NCBI GenBank assembly: GCA_900545915.1
Contig: URAV01000030.1
Span: 1-47,556, forward strand
Direction: 5' to 3'
DNA: 47,556 nt
DNA from: an uncultured Porphyromonadaceae bacterium
GTDB taxonomy: Bacteria; Bacteroidota; Bacteroidia; Bacteroidales; Coprobacteraceae
A program made the translations under genes and the position numbers. Positions 7,123 to 16,272 of this stretch are shown piece by piece (the stretch's first letter is position 1; each line of letters starts with the position of its first letter). Under the pieces are notes generated by a model. It did not search any database, was not told the origin of the DNA, and was given only the letters and a program-made list of their open reading frames with translations.

Positions 7123-7836
7123 CTATACCCGTTTCAACCGAGCTTTAAATTCATCTACTTTATCATTCATCACCAATGCTTCCGGAAACTCGGTTTCCCT
7201 CAATAAATCATACAGCCTGTCATAACAGGCTATATCGAATGATATATGGGCATCGCTCCCGAGAATAACAGGGACTTCATACTTTTTACACAACCTCAAA
7301 ATTTCCAAATTATTTCCACGAGCGGCACTTTTATTACGAACAGGATTTAAAGAACTATTGTTTATTTCAAGCAATGTTCCGTATTCTTTAGATGCCAATA
7401 CAATCGGTTCAAAATTCAAAAGAGCAGTTCCATCTCCGGGATGACTTATGATATCGATATGCGGATTGCTTATAGCTCCGATTACCGCATCGGTATTCTG
7501 ATCTGCCGTTCCGGAAGAATAACAAAAAGAATGAATCCCTGCGATACAAATATCCAAAAAAGAAAAATATTCTTCCGGCAAATCCACATTTCCTTTATAA
7601 TCAACGATATTGGTTTCCGCACCTAATAACAACTCCACTCCATACATTTTCCGAGGAACTACGTGCAAATTCCTGAAATAAATCAAATCGCACGTTCCCG
7701 GAATGCCGGGAGTATGCTCTGTTATTCCCAATAACCGCAATCGTTTTTCTGCAGCGCTTTTCACCATCTCCTGCAAAGAACTGAACGCATGACCGCTCGC
7801 AATCGTATGAGTATGTACATCCAACAATATATCCAT
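7123..7836 (-). CDS. PHP-domain phosphoesterase (YcdX-like)
   Basis: The protein (237 residues) has the four PHP metal motifs in order: DVHTHTIASGHAFSS near the N terminus, GITEHTPG near 37-44, IISHPGDGT near 128-136 and ILGSDAHISFD near 190-200. These ligate a trinuclear metal site that hydrolyses phosphoesters. YcdX-type proteins are single-domain PHP phosphatases; the substrate is not known. The frame extends to 7869, but that codon lies within a terminator stem of the upstream gene, so the ATG at 7836 (MDILLDVHTHT) is chosen. A small internal inconsistency with the family is not seen. Confidence 0.88.
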   Translation of the reverse strand: MDILLDVHTHTIASGHAFSSLQEMVKSAAEKRLRLLGITEHTPGIPGTCDLIYFRNLHVVPRKMYGVELLLGAETNIVDYKGNVDLPEEYFSFLDICIAGIHSFCYSSGTADQNTDAVIGAISNPHIDIISHPGDGTALLNFEPIVLASKEYGTLLEINNSSLNPVRNKSAARGNNLEILRLCKKYEVPVILGSDAHISFDIACYDRLYDLLRETEFPEALVMNDKVDEFKARLKRV

Positions 7837-7857
7837 AAACATTTTTAAATATAAAAG

Positions 7858-7887
7858 CAAAAAGGACATCTTTATAAGATGTCCTTT
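7858..7887 (-). terminator. Intrinsic terminator of the glsF-glsB-like operon
   Basis: AAAGGACATCT (7861-7871) pairs perfectly with AGATGTCCTTT (7877-7887) around a 5-base loop. On the minus strand the stem is followed by TTGCTTTTAT. It lies 27 bases after the GNAT-like gene. Confidence 0.88.
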
Positions 7888-7913
7888 TACAGACCTATTT
7901 CATACAACTTCGG

Positions 7914-8858
7914 TTATACTATCTTTATATTTGATTTATCATACGTTTCGATATGCCGACTTCTTTTCTCCTCCAGAATTTCATCCACAGCAATCAATAT
8001 CCCCGACTCCTCCACATCTCCGAATTCATCATTAATAGCCGTCCCAAACATCCTCATCGTAGGAGATAGACTCATATAAGCATTTACCAAAGGAGGAATA
8101 TTGAATCCCAAAGATCTCACATATTGATTCAAGACCTTATAATCTTCTTTAAAATCATTATTTTTAAATAACCCGGACATTTTTTCATAATCCATATTAG
8201 TTTCTAAAGGTGTTCTTGGCCACACTAAACGATCAGGATCTGGGAAATGCTTATTTAAGAAATAAAGAATCATATTGCGTCCCTCTGCAGAGAAAGTAGG
8301 ATACATCGTCACTTTACCAAAAAAGTATCTGATTTGCGGATATTCCACCGTTAAAGCGCCTAAGCCGTCCCAAAGATTGTCCAACGCGAACAAGCCCTTA
8401 GAACCCGAACGAGTAGATTGATACTCCAACGTCACAAACGATCTTCCCAGTTCCAAAGTGCTGGGCATATATTCATCAATAAATTTCGGAGAAAAATCGA
8501 ACATATGAGAAGTTGCGATCATTGGATGTCCGGATTCATCATAACGGACATTTTCTCCCAATATAAACCGATAACCGCCTAATATTTCCTCTGCGTCCGG
8601 ATTCCATACCAAAAGCTGCTGGCACGGCTCATCCATCAGATCATACCTATCTATATCAATCTCCTTTCCCGTTCCACCACCAGCATGACGAAAAGCTATC
8701 TCCCGCAACCGTCCTATTTCCCTCATTGTATGAGGAGCATTAAAACAGTTGACTATATATATATCATTTCCCCCTTTACGAGTATGACGAAGAAAGCGTT
8801 CCGGAGTAAGTTCGGCTTTGATCAGGTCTCTATCTATCGGCGCTATAATTTCTTCCAT
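7914..8858 (-). CDS. glsB: GNAT-fold N-acyltransferase, GlsB-like (glycine lipid synthesis)
   Basis: The 314-residue protein belongs to the OlsB/hemolysin-like acyltransferase group. Recognisable parts are REIGRLREIAFRHAGGGTG near residues 46-64 (the family start), an acyl-binding core with ILGGYRF, and STLELGRSFVTLEYQ near 133-147. OlsB-type enzymes transfer a 3-hydroxyacyl group to an amino-acid amine. In Bacteroides thetaiotaomicron the glsB/glsF pair makes glycine lipids (N-acyloxyacyl glycine). The gene follows the O-acyltransferase gene by 22 bases on the same strand, which supports the assignment. The substrate amino acid is inferred from the homologous pair. The operon ends at a strong terminator. 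Confidence 0.68.
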   Translation of the reverse strand: MEEIIAPIDRDLIKAELTPERFLRHTRKGGNDIYIVNCFNAPHTMREIGRLREIAFRHAGGGTGKEIDIDRYDLMDEPCQQLLVWNPDAEEILGGYRFILGENVRYDESGHPMIATSHMFDFSPKFIDEYMPSTLELGRSFVTLEYQSTRSGSKGLFALDNLWDGLGALTVEYPQIRYFFGKVTMYPTFSAEGRNMILYFLNKHFPDPDRLVWPRTPLETNMDYEKMSGLFKNNDFKEDYKVLNQYVRSLGFNIPPLVNAYMSLSPTMRMFGTAINDEFGDVEESGILIAVDEILEEKRSRHIETYDKSNIKIV

Positions 8859-8880
8859 AATATCACTGATGAATTTCTTA

Positions 8881-9765
8881 TCATTTTTTTAATTCGTACA
8901 CCTTATCTTTCACAAACTGAGCCCATTCAAAAAGGCTTTTCGATTTATCAAAAGTTTGCCAAGGTATAGGCTTACCGATATGTATTATAAATGTTTTATT
9001 TTTACTTTTAAACATTTCACTCGGCAAATATATCATTTCTATATTAAATTTCAACCCCAGTTTCTTACGAATACGAGCAAACCGATAAAAAAAACCGGAA
9101 TTTAATCCCTCGAAATATATAGGAATCACATCCCGGTGAAACTGGATAGTCTTAGAAATAAAAGCTTTTTTCCATTCCAAATCGCAAATTTGACCATTTT
9201 GTCGTCTGGATACCAATCCTGCAGGAAAAACGAACATTTGATCATCCGATTCATACGCACTCTTCAATACATCGGCAGCATCTTTCGCCTGACGCCCATG
9301 CTTATTTATCGGTAAAAACACGGGGGCTAAAGGCGCTACATTCATCAATAAATCGTTTACCTGAACTTTAATATGAGAATCGTATTTTTTCCCGAACACA
9401 GATACCAAAGAAACACCATCCAATCCTCCCAAAGGATGATTCGATGCAAATGTAAATTTACCTTCAGCAGGAATATTCTCCTCTCCCTCCAACTTCACCT
9501 TTACATTCAACTCCGATAACAAAGCATCTGCAAAATCAACACCTTTGCAATCGGCATATTCCCGCAGAATATAATTCATCTTCTCCTGACAAATCGTTTT
9601 TTCTAAGAAACGATATACAAATCCGGGAATTTTTTTCCCAACCTCAGGAGCTTTTTTCTTAATAACCTTCTCAATATCAATCTGTATAGGCTCTTCCTTT
9701 TCCATTTCATCCATAAAAAGAGAAACAAAAATAGCATATATTTCTTTAACTCCCTTGAGCTTCAT
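8881..9765 (-). CDS. glsF: Lysophospholipid-type O-acyltransferase, GlsF-like
   Basis: The 294-residue protein has the PlsC-type acyltransferase block: SNHPLGGLDG near residues 108-117 (the catalytic His-x-Asp region, here with five rather than four residues between His and Asp) and the second block VFPAGLVSRR near 179-188. The family member GlsF is thought to add the second acyl chain to N-acyl glycine made by GlsB. It is the first gene of a two-gene operon. A second candidate start is the Met at residue 18 (9714), since MDEMEKEEPIQIDIEK would also be a good N terminus. Without the neighbour it would be called a 1-acylglycerol-3-phosphate acyltransferase. Confidence 0.65.
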   Translation of the reverse strand: MKLKGVKEIYAIFVSLFMDEMEKEEPIQIDIEKVIKKKAPEVGKKIPGFVYRFLEKTICQEKMNYILREYADCKGVDFADALLSELNVKVKLEGEENIPAEGKFTFASNHPLGGLDGVSLVSVFGKKYDSHIKVQVNDLLMNVAPLAPVFLPINKHGRQAKDAADVLKSAYESDDQMFVFPAGLVSRRQNGQICDLEWKKAFISKTIQFHRDVIPIYFEGLNSGFFYRFARIRKKLGLKFNIEMIYLPSEMFKSKNKTFIIHIGKPIPWQTFDKSKSLFEWAQFVKDKVYELKK

Positions 9766-10017
9766 TCTTATTTTTTTAATTTTTATTCCTTATCTCTTAA
9801 AATTTTCAATATCAAATACCGTTTTTTTCCGAAGATTTTACATCAAAAAAACAATTTTTGCATATTGTTTAACACGACAATAACTCGCCATCCTACAATC
9901 CCTTACAAAGCTATATTTTGTTGATAACTTTTGATAAAAAAATAAAGCTCCTATAAATAATTATTCATACCTTTATCAACTAAAAACTATTTCATATTTA
10001 TCGGCTATCAAAAACTT
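9766..10017. other. Divergent intergenic region between glsF-like gene and the dcw cluster
   Basis: This 252-base AT-rich region must hold the promoters for the acyltransferase operon (minus) and the dcw cluster (plus). No exact TAnnTTTG box is seen; near matches such as TATATTTTG (about 9912-9920) are present on the plus strand. There is no mraZ gene and no TGGG-type repeat that MraZ is known to bind. Confidence 0.6.
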
Positions 10018-10926
10018 ATGCAAAGCACTGTATATCATATACCTGCATTACTCAACGAATGTATCGAAGGATTGAATATCCGACCGAACGGAATATATGT
10101 CGATGTTACGTTCGGAGGAGGAGGACATTCTAAAGCGATACTAAGCCAACTAAATAATAGCGGACACCTATACGGATTTGACCAAGATGCCGATGCCGAA
10201 CAAAATATCTTACATGACAACCGGTTTACTTTTATTCGCAGTAATTTCCGTTTTCTTAAGAATTTCATGCATTATTACAATGTTGAAAAAATCGACGGAT
10301 TATTAGCCGATTTAGGTGTTTCATTTCATCATTTCGATGATTCCGAGCGAGGTTTTTCCTTTCGGTTCGGAGGGAAACTGGATATGCGAATGAACAACCG
10401 GGGAGGAATTTCTGCCGCTGATATCTTGAACAATTATGATGAAGAAAAGCTATCGAACATATTCTATCTCTACGGAGAATTAAAGACTGCTCGAAAAATA
10501 GCCGCGGCAATTGTTCAAAAAAGAACAGAAGGAAAAATAACGGATATCGAAAATCTCTTAGAGATAGTGTACCCGTTTATAAACCGGAAACAAGAAAAAA
10601 AAGAGTTAGCGCAACTATTTCAAGCCTTACGCATCGAGGTAAACCAAGAAATGGACAGTCTCCGTAAAATGCTGTCACAAACAACCGAGTTATTAAAACC
10701 CGGAGGACGTATTGCTATTTTGACTTACCATTCTCTTGAAGACAGACTGGTAAAAATTTTTTTCAAGACCGGCAATTTCGAAGGAAAAGCTGAAAAAGAT
10801 TTTTTCGGGAAAATCAATACTCCTTTCAAATTGATAAACAACAAAGTGATTGCTCCCTCTGATGCAGAAATAGAACGCAATCCAAGATCAAGAAGTGCAA
10901 AATTGCGCATCGCGGAAAAAATTTAA
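10018..10926 (+). CDS. rsmH: 16S rRNA (cytosine(1402)-N4)-methyltransferase
   Basis: RsmH (formerly MraW) uses S-adenosylmethionine to methylate C1402 in the decoding site of 16S rRNA. The 302-residue protein has the motifs VDVTFGGGGHSKAIL near residues 28-42 (SAM-binding), FDQDADA near 54-60, LLADLGVSFHHFDDSERGF near 94-112 and RGGISAADILNNY. The C-terminal region ending RNPRSRSAKLRIAEK is also typical. It is the first gene of the dcw cluster here, while most relatives have mraZ in front. The ftsL-like gene begins 33 bases after its stop. Confidence 0.97.
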   Translation: MQSTVYHIPALLNECIEGLNIRPNGIYVDVTFGGGGHSKAILSQLNNSGHLYGFDQDADAEQNILHDNRFTFIRSNFRFLKNFMHYYNVEKIDGLLADLGVSFHHFDDSERGFSFRFGGKLDMRMNNRGGISAADILNNYDEEKLSNIFYLYGELKTARKIAAAIVQKRTEGKITDIENLLEIVYPFINRKQEKKELAQLFQALRIEVNQEMDSLRKMLSQTTELLKPGGRIAILTYHSLEDRLVKIFFKTGNFEGKAEKDFFGKINTPFKLINNKVIAPSDAEIERNPRSRSAKLRIAEKI

Positions 10927-10959
10927 CAGATAAATTTTCTAAAAGGAATTATCTCTCAA

Positions 10960-11367
10960 ATGGAAGAAAATATACAAACAGAGAAAAATCAAGAAATTCA
11001 AGAAAACAGAAAAGGATTTCGTATCGGAGATCTTTTTCAGGGACTTCATGTAAAAGATATTTTTCTGGGACGATTCATTTCCAATGACATCCTCATACGT
11101 CAATGGAAACGCATTCTGGTCATTGTCATATTACTTTTCATTTATATCAGCAACAGATATACCTGTCAGCAAAAAATCACCCAAATAGGCGAATTACAAA
11201 AGCAATTGGTCGATGTCCGCTATGAAGCCTTGACATTGTCTTCCAAATTAATGGGAAGCAGTCGTCAATCGCAAGTCGAGAAATTAATAGAATCAAAAGG
11301 ACTCGACCTGCATGAATCAAAGCAGCCCCCGTTTAAACTTGTAAAGAAAAATCATGGCAACCGATAG
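10960..11367 (+). CDS. ftsL: FtsL-like division protein
   Basis: The 135-residue protein has a charged N-terminal tail, one membrane helix (about 51-66, RILVIVILLFIYISNR) and a short periplasmic coiled-coil-like segment with KITQIGELQKQLVDVRYEALTL. This matches the topology of FtsL, a bitopic scaffold that connects FtsQ and FtsB to FtsW and FtsI. Identity comes mostly from topology and place between rsmH and ftsI, since FtsL sequences vary. Its 3' end overlaps the ftsI start by 14 bases, which implies translational coupling. Confidence 0.85.
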   Translation: MEENIQTEKNQEIQENRKGFRIGDLFQGLHVKDIFLGRFISNDILIRQWKRILVIVILLFIYISNRYTCQQKITQIGELQKQLVDVRYEALTLSSKLMGSSRQSQVEKLIESKGLDLHESKQPPFKLVKKNHGNR

Positions 11368-13477
11368 AGGAAATATCATATTTCGATATATTATCATTAC
11401 CTTATTCATCGTATTCATCTGCTGTGCGATACTTTATAAGGTAGGACGTACCGCTTTTATAGACAGAGAACACTGGCAGCAAAAAGCCGATTCCCTCAAA
11501 ATCGAAAATATCACGATTCTTCCAGAACGAGGAAATATTCTGGCAGAAGACGGTCGATTAATGGCAAGTACTATTCCTCAATACTATCTGTACATAGACT
11601 TCAAAGCCGACGGACTGAAACGGGATACACTGATGAAATACATCACGCCTTTAAGTAAAGCCCTTTCAGAGAAACTCGGAGATCGGACTCCGGCCGGATA
11701 CGAAGCTCATTTACTGAAAGGATATCGTTCTAAAAGCCGCCAATATCCCGTTTATCGGAAAAGAGTTTCTTATACAGACTTGAAAGAGATAAAACAGTTT
11801 CCATTTTTCAGGATGGGACCTAACAAAAGCGGATTCTATACAAAACAAATGGTCCGGAGAATAAAACCTTTCGGATCTTTAGCCTCACGTACAATCGGAG
11901 ATATTTACGGAGAATATGAAAAAGGAGGGAAAAACGGAATAGAACTTGCTTATGACTCCTTATTGCGCGGAACTCCGGGTCGCGGAACGAAACAAAAGAT
12001 ACGCGGACGTTGGGTAAATATGACTAATATCGAACCAATAAACGGAGTAAACATCCGTACGACAATAGACATAAAGATTCAAGATATTACAGAAAAAGCT
12101 CTTGTAGAAAAACTTTCGGAAATTGAAGCCGAATCAGGGACGGCAATCGTAATGGAAGTCGCTACCGGAGAGATAAAAGCCATCACAAATATCGGACGCA
12201 TGCCTGACGGGACGTATGCTGAAACCCGCAATCACGCTGTCGCAGATGAAGTAGAACCGGGATCGACATTTAAAACCGTCTCCATGATGGTAGCTTTGGA
12301 TGCCGGCGTAATACAACCCGACGATACTGTAGATGTCGGAAACGGTATCTTCATGTATGCAGGTTCTCGCATGACCGACCACAATGCTCACAAAGGCGGA
12401 TATCATCGCATCAGTGCAGCTCAGACAATTTGGTATTCATCCAATATAGGGATCGCAAAAATCATCTTGAAAGGATTCGAAAAACGTCCGCAAGATTTTG
12501 TCGACAGGTTATATGCTATGGGACTGAACACACCCGTAAACCTAAATATTCCCGGTGAAGGACGACCTAAAATCAAACACCCGGTCAAAGATAAGAACCG
12601 ATGGTCAAAGACGACCTTACCATGGATGACATTCGGTTATGAGATACAAATACCGCCTATATACACTCTGATGTTCTATAACGCTATTGCGAACGGGGGG
12701 AAAATGATCAAGCCTATTTTCGTTAAAGAAATCAGTAAAGACGGAGTTATTATCGAAACAAAAAAAACAGAAACGATCAACCCTCAAATTTGCACACCCA
12801 AAACATTAGAACAGATACAACAAATGCTGACCGATGTCGTACAAAAAGGAACGGCAGGTCCTGTAAAATCGGATTACGTAAAAATTGCAGGGAAAACGGG
12901 GACGGCTCAAATAGCTCAAGGGGCAGCCGGATACCGGGGGAACGGGAAACAGCATAGAGTCTCATTCTGCGGATATTTTCCGGTAGACGGAATTCCAAGA
13001 TATACATGTATGGTTTTAGTAAGTAATCCTCATAAGGGTTATCCGTCGGGAGGTTCTATGTCCGGAGCTGTAGTTCGGAGTATTGCAGAACAAATATACG
13101 CTCAAGGCCTATACCCTTCTGTCGTCGTACAGCATCCCGATACACTCCACCCCTTCAATCCATATATCAAAAACGGGAATTTTCAGAAATTGACATTTGC
13201 CTGCGATTTATTGAAAATTCAATATGAGGATTATGCTAAAGAGTGTTCATGGGTAGAACCGGTAAATCATTCAAATAAAATTATTTTAAACGGAATAAAA
13301 ACACAAGAAGAATCGATTCCTTCTGTTAAAGGAATGGGAGCCCGAGATGCCATATATTTGCTGGAAAAAGCAGGACTCCATGTAACAATTTCCGGAAAAG
13401 GGAAAGTCGTCGGGCAATCAATTCCGGCAGGAACTCGTTTAATTAAAGGTCAAAGAATCGCATTGACATTAAAATAG
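11354..13477 (+). CDS. ftsI: Division transpeptidase FtsI (PBP3) with C-terminal PASTA domain
   Basis: FtsI cross-links septal peptidoglycan. The 707-residue protein has an N-terminal membrane helix (IIFRYIIITLFIVFICCAIL), a pedestal domain with the ERGNILAEDGRLMA segment, then the transpeptidase domain: serine box S304-T-F-K307, SSN motif at 362-364 and KTGT at 514-517. After it comes a C-terminal PASTA-like domain (about 650-707, SIPSVKGMGARDAIYLLEKAG). That is a feature of Bacteroidota and Gram-positive PBPs rather than of E. coli FtsI, and it may bind muropeptides. It overlaps the ftsL-like gene by 14 bases; murE follows 24 bases later. Confidence 0.97.
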   Translation: MATDRGNIIFRYIIITLFIVFICCAILYKVGRTAFIDREHWQQKADSLKIENITILPERGNILAEDGRLMASTIPQYYLYIDFKADGLKRDTLMKYITPLSKALSEKLGDRTPAGYEAHLLKGYRSKSRQYPVYRKRVSYTDLKEIKQFPFFRMGPNKSGFYTKQMVRRIKPFGSLASRTIGDIYGEYEKGGKNGIELAYDSLLRGTPGRGTKQKIRGRWVNMTNIEPINGVNIRTTIDIKIQDITEKALVEKLSEIEAESGTAIVMEVATGEIKAITNIGRMPDGTYAETRNHAVADEVEPGSTFKTVSMMVALDAGVIQPDDTVDVGNGIFMYAGSRMTDHNAHKGGYHRISAAQTIWYSSNIGIAKIILKGFEKRPQDFVDRLYAMGLNTPVNLNIPGEGRPKIKHPVKDKNRWSKTTLPWMTFGYEIQIPPIYTLMFYNAIANGGKMIKPIFVKEISKDGVIIETKKTETINPQICTPKTLEQIQQMLTDVVQKGTAGPVKSDYVKIAGKTGTAQIAQGAAGYRGNGKQHRVSFCGYFPVDGIPRYTCMVLVSNPHKGYPSGGSMSGAVVRSIAEQIYAQGLYPSVVVQHPDTLHPFNPYIKNGNFQKLTFACDLLKIQYEDYAKECSWVEPVNHSNKIILNGIKTQEESIPSVKGMGARDAIYLLEKAGLHVTISGKGKVVGQSIPAGTRLIKGQRIALTLK

Positions 13478-13501
13478 CATCGGATAAAAAAAGAAACAAT
13501 T

Positions 13502-14959
13502 ATGAAATTAGAATCATTGATACAAACAATTCCGGTTAAACAAATATCAGGAAATATAAATAAAGAAATTTCCGGTTTAGATTCCGATTCAAGAAACATA
13601 CAACAAGATTTCCTTTTTGTCGCCGTAAAAGGCACTGCGGTCGATGGTCACCAGTTTATCGACAAAGCGATCGAATCAGGTGCAACGGCAATAGTCTGTG
13701 AAGAAATGCCGGAAAACATAACCCCGACAGCAACTTATATTCAAGTATCCGACAGCAAAGAAGCGTTGGGATTATTAGCTTCCGAGTGGTATGCAAATCC
13801 ATCCCGACAATTGACATTAGTCGGAGTTACCGGTACTAATGGTAAAACGACTATTGCAACACTGTTATACGAAATGTTCCGCTTATTCGGAGAAAAAGCA
13901 GGTTTGCTTTCGACCGTTTGCAATTATATAGACGAAAAAGCCGTCCCGGCCACACATACGACACCCGATCCTATCACCCTGAACAAACTATTACGGGAAA
14001 TGGTAGACGCCGGATGCAGATATGCATTTATGGAAGTAAGTTCTCATTCTGCCGATCAAAAACGTATAGCCGGATTAGATTTCGACGGCGGAATTTTTAC
14101 AAACCTCACAAGGGATCATCTCGACTATCATAAAACCGTAGAGGCTTATTTAAAAGCAAAAAAATCGTTTTTCGATCATCTGCCGAAAAACGCATTCGCT
14201 CTTACCAACTTGGACGATAAGTCCGGCATGGTCATGCTGCAAAACACAAAAGCCGCAAAACACACATACTCGCTAAAAACTTTGGCCGATTATAAAGGGC
14301 GCATCATAGAAAGCCGTTTGGACGGAACGACTCTCGAAATAAACGGAAGAGAAGTTGAAGTTCAATTTGTCGGCAAATTCAACGCATATAACTTATTGGC
14401 TGTTTATGGCGCGACTTGCCTATTAGGAGAAAATCCGGAAAAAGCACTGATAAAACTCAGTATGCTTATACCCGTAGCCGGACGTTTCCAAACAATTCAT
14501 TCCCCTGAAAAATATACGGTAATTATCGATTATGCTCACACTCCGGACGCACTGGCTAACGTACTCGGATCAATACGTGAGGTCGTCGGTAAAAAAGGCC
14601 GGATTATTACAGTCGTAGGAGCAGGTGGTAATCGGGATAAAGGCAAACGCCCTATAATGGCACAAGAAGCTGTTAAAATAAGTGATCGTGTAATTTTGAC
14701 ATCCGATAATCCCCGATTCGAAGAACCGGAAGATATTCTTTCGGATATGCGTGCCGGACTCTCCCCTCAACAATTGCGTCAGGTTCTGTCTATCTCCGAC
14801 CGGAGAGAAGCGATAAAGACAGCAACTCAATTTGCTCAACCGGGAGATGTTATACTTATTGCAGGAAAAGGTCACGAAGACTATCAAGAAATTAAAGGCG
14901 TGAAATACCATTTCAACGACAAAGAAGAAGTAGAGAAAATTTTTAAAGAATACAATTAA
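13502..14959 (+). CDS. murE: UDP-N-acetylmuramoyl-L-alanyl-D-glutamate ligase MurE, meso-DAP type
   Basis: MurE adds the third residue to the peptidoglycan stem peptide. The 485-residue protein has the ATP-binding loop GVTGTNGKTT near residues 109-118, the carbamylated-lysine region, and the specificity motif DNPR at 402-405. DNPR marks meso-diaminopimelate adding enzymes, whereas lysine-adding enzymes carry a different motif, so this organism should have a DAP-type wall. The start is preceded by a 24-base gap after ftsI. Order murE-mraY without murF between them is usual for Bacteroidales. Confidence 0.97.
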   Translation: MKLESLIQTIPVKQISGNINKEISGLDSDSRNIQQDFLFVAVKGTAVDGHQFIDKAIESGATAIVCEEMPENITPTATYIQVSDSKEALGLLASEWYANPSRQLTLVGVTGTNGKTTIATLLYEMFRLFGEKAGLLSTVCNYIDEKAVPATHTTPDPITLNKLLREMVDAGCRYAFMEVSSHSADQKRIAGLDFDGGIFTNLTRDHLDYHKTVEAYLKAKKSFFDHLPKNAFALTNLDDKSGMVMLQNTKAAKHTYSLKTLADYKGRIIESRLDGTTLEINGREVEVQFVGKFNAYNLLAVYGATCLLGENPEKALIKLSMLIPVAGRFQTIHSPEKYTVIIDYAHTPDALANVLGSIREVVGKKGRIITVVGAGGNRDKGKRPIMAQEAVKISDRVILTSDNPRFEEPEDILSDMRAGLSPQQLRQVLSISDRREAIKTATQFAQPGDVILIAGKGHEDYQEIKGVKYHFNDKEEVEKIFKEYN

Positions 14960-14987
14960 TCAAAAAAAATAAGAAATCCGACAAACA

Positions 14988-16247
14988 ATGCTTTACTATT
15001 TATTTCAATATCTCGACCAATTAGACTTTCCCGGAGCAGGGATGTTTAAATATATCTCCTTCCGATCCGGATTGGCGCTGATTCTGTCCCTGTTCATCTC
15101 TACGATCATAGGCAAACGGATCATAGACAAATTACAATACTTACAGATCGGAGAGATCATTCGAGACCTCGGACTCGAAGGGCAAATGAGCAAAAAAGGG
15201 ACTCCGACGATGGGAGGCATTATCATTATCATCGCCATTATCATTCCATGCTTGTTAGTAGGAAAGCTCGAAAACATCTATATGATATTAATGCTGGTCA
15301 CGACATTGTGGTTAGGGACACTCGGATTTCTGGACGATTATATCAAGGTATTTAAAAAAGATAAAGAGGGTTTGCATGGAAAATTCAAAATTATCGGTCA
15401 GGTAGGATTAGGACTTATCGTCGGACTGACCCTCTACCTCAGCCCGAATGTCGTAATCAGAGAAAACGTGCTCATAAAAGACGCCAATAATCAAGAAGTT
15501 GTCGGATATATGCCCGAAAATATCAAATCGACGCAAACGACTATTCCATTCCTAAAAAACAATAACTTCGATTATGCCGATTTAGTTTCTTTTATGGGAG
15601 ATCATGCACAAACTGCCGGATGGATCATTTTCGTATTAATAACTATTTTTATTGTGACGGCAGTCTCAAACGGTGCAAATCTGACAGACGGACTTGATGG
15701 ACTGGCCACAGGAAGTTCGGCAATCATAGGTGTCACATTAGGTATTCTCGCTTACCTATCAGGACATATTGCTTATGCCTCTTATTTGAACATCATGTAT
15801 ATTCCGGGAACAGAAGAGTTAGTAGTTTTCGCCAGCGCGTTCATCGGAGCGACAATCGGATTTCTATGGTACAACGCATATCCCGCCCAAGTTTTCATGG
15901 GAGATACGGGAAGCCTCACTTTAGGCGGTATCATAGCAGTATTTGCAATTATTATACACAAAGAACTATTAATACCCATTCTCTGTGGAATATTTCTTGT
16001 AGAAGAATTATCGGTAATGATTCAGGTCGCCTATTTCCGGTTTACAAAACGGAAGTATGGAGAAGGGAAACGTATATTCAAGATGACCCCGTTACATCAT
16101 CATTTCCAAAAACCGGGAAATGCAGGAATCATAGCATTGATACAAAAACCTTTTCGTCCGGTTCCGGAATCAAAAATCGTTGTCCGGTTTTGGATCATCG
16201 GCATTATACTTGCGGTCATTACCATCGTAACTTTAAAAATGCGGTAA
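14988..16247 (+). CDS. mraY: Phospho-N-acetylmuramoyl-pentapeptide transferase
   Basis: MraY transfers phospho-MurNAc-pentapeptide to undecaprenyl phosphate, forming lipid I in the inner membrane. The 419-residue protein has about ten membrane helices. Key motifs are FLDDYIKV (the catalytic double Asp), NLTDGLDGLA, FMGDTGSLTLGG and the late MTPLHHHFQ histidine cluster. It is about 60 residues longer than the E. coli enzyme. The extra sequence lies after GLTLYLSPNVV as a polar loop of roughly 45 residues (ENVLIKDANNQEVVGYMPE and onwards). It is common in Bacteroidota. Gap to murE is 28 bases. Confidence 0.97.
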   Translation: MLYYLFQYLDQLDFPGAGMFKYISFRSGLALILSLFISTIIGKRIIDKLQYLQIGEIIRDLGLEGQMSKKGTPTMGGIIIIIAIIIPCLLVGKLENIYMILMLVTTLWLGTLGFLDDYIKVFKKDKEGLHGKFKIIGQVGLGLIVGLTLYLSPNVVIRENVLIKDANNQEVVGYMPENIKSTQTTIPFLKNNNFDYADLVSFMGDHAQTAGWIIFVLITIFIVTAVSNGANLTDGLDGLATGSSAIIGVTLGILAYLSGHIAYASYLNIMYIPGTEELVVFASAFIGATIGFLWYNAYPAQVFMGDTGSLTLGGIIAVFAIIIHKELLIPILCGIFLVEELSVMIQVAYFRFTKRKYGEGKRIFKMTPLHHHFQKPGNAGIIALIQKPFRPVPESKIVVRFWIIGIILAVITIVTLKMR

Positions 16248-16272
16248 AATACATATATTTAAAAATATATCA

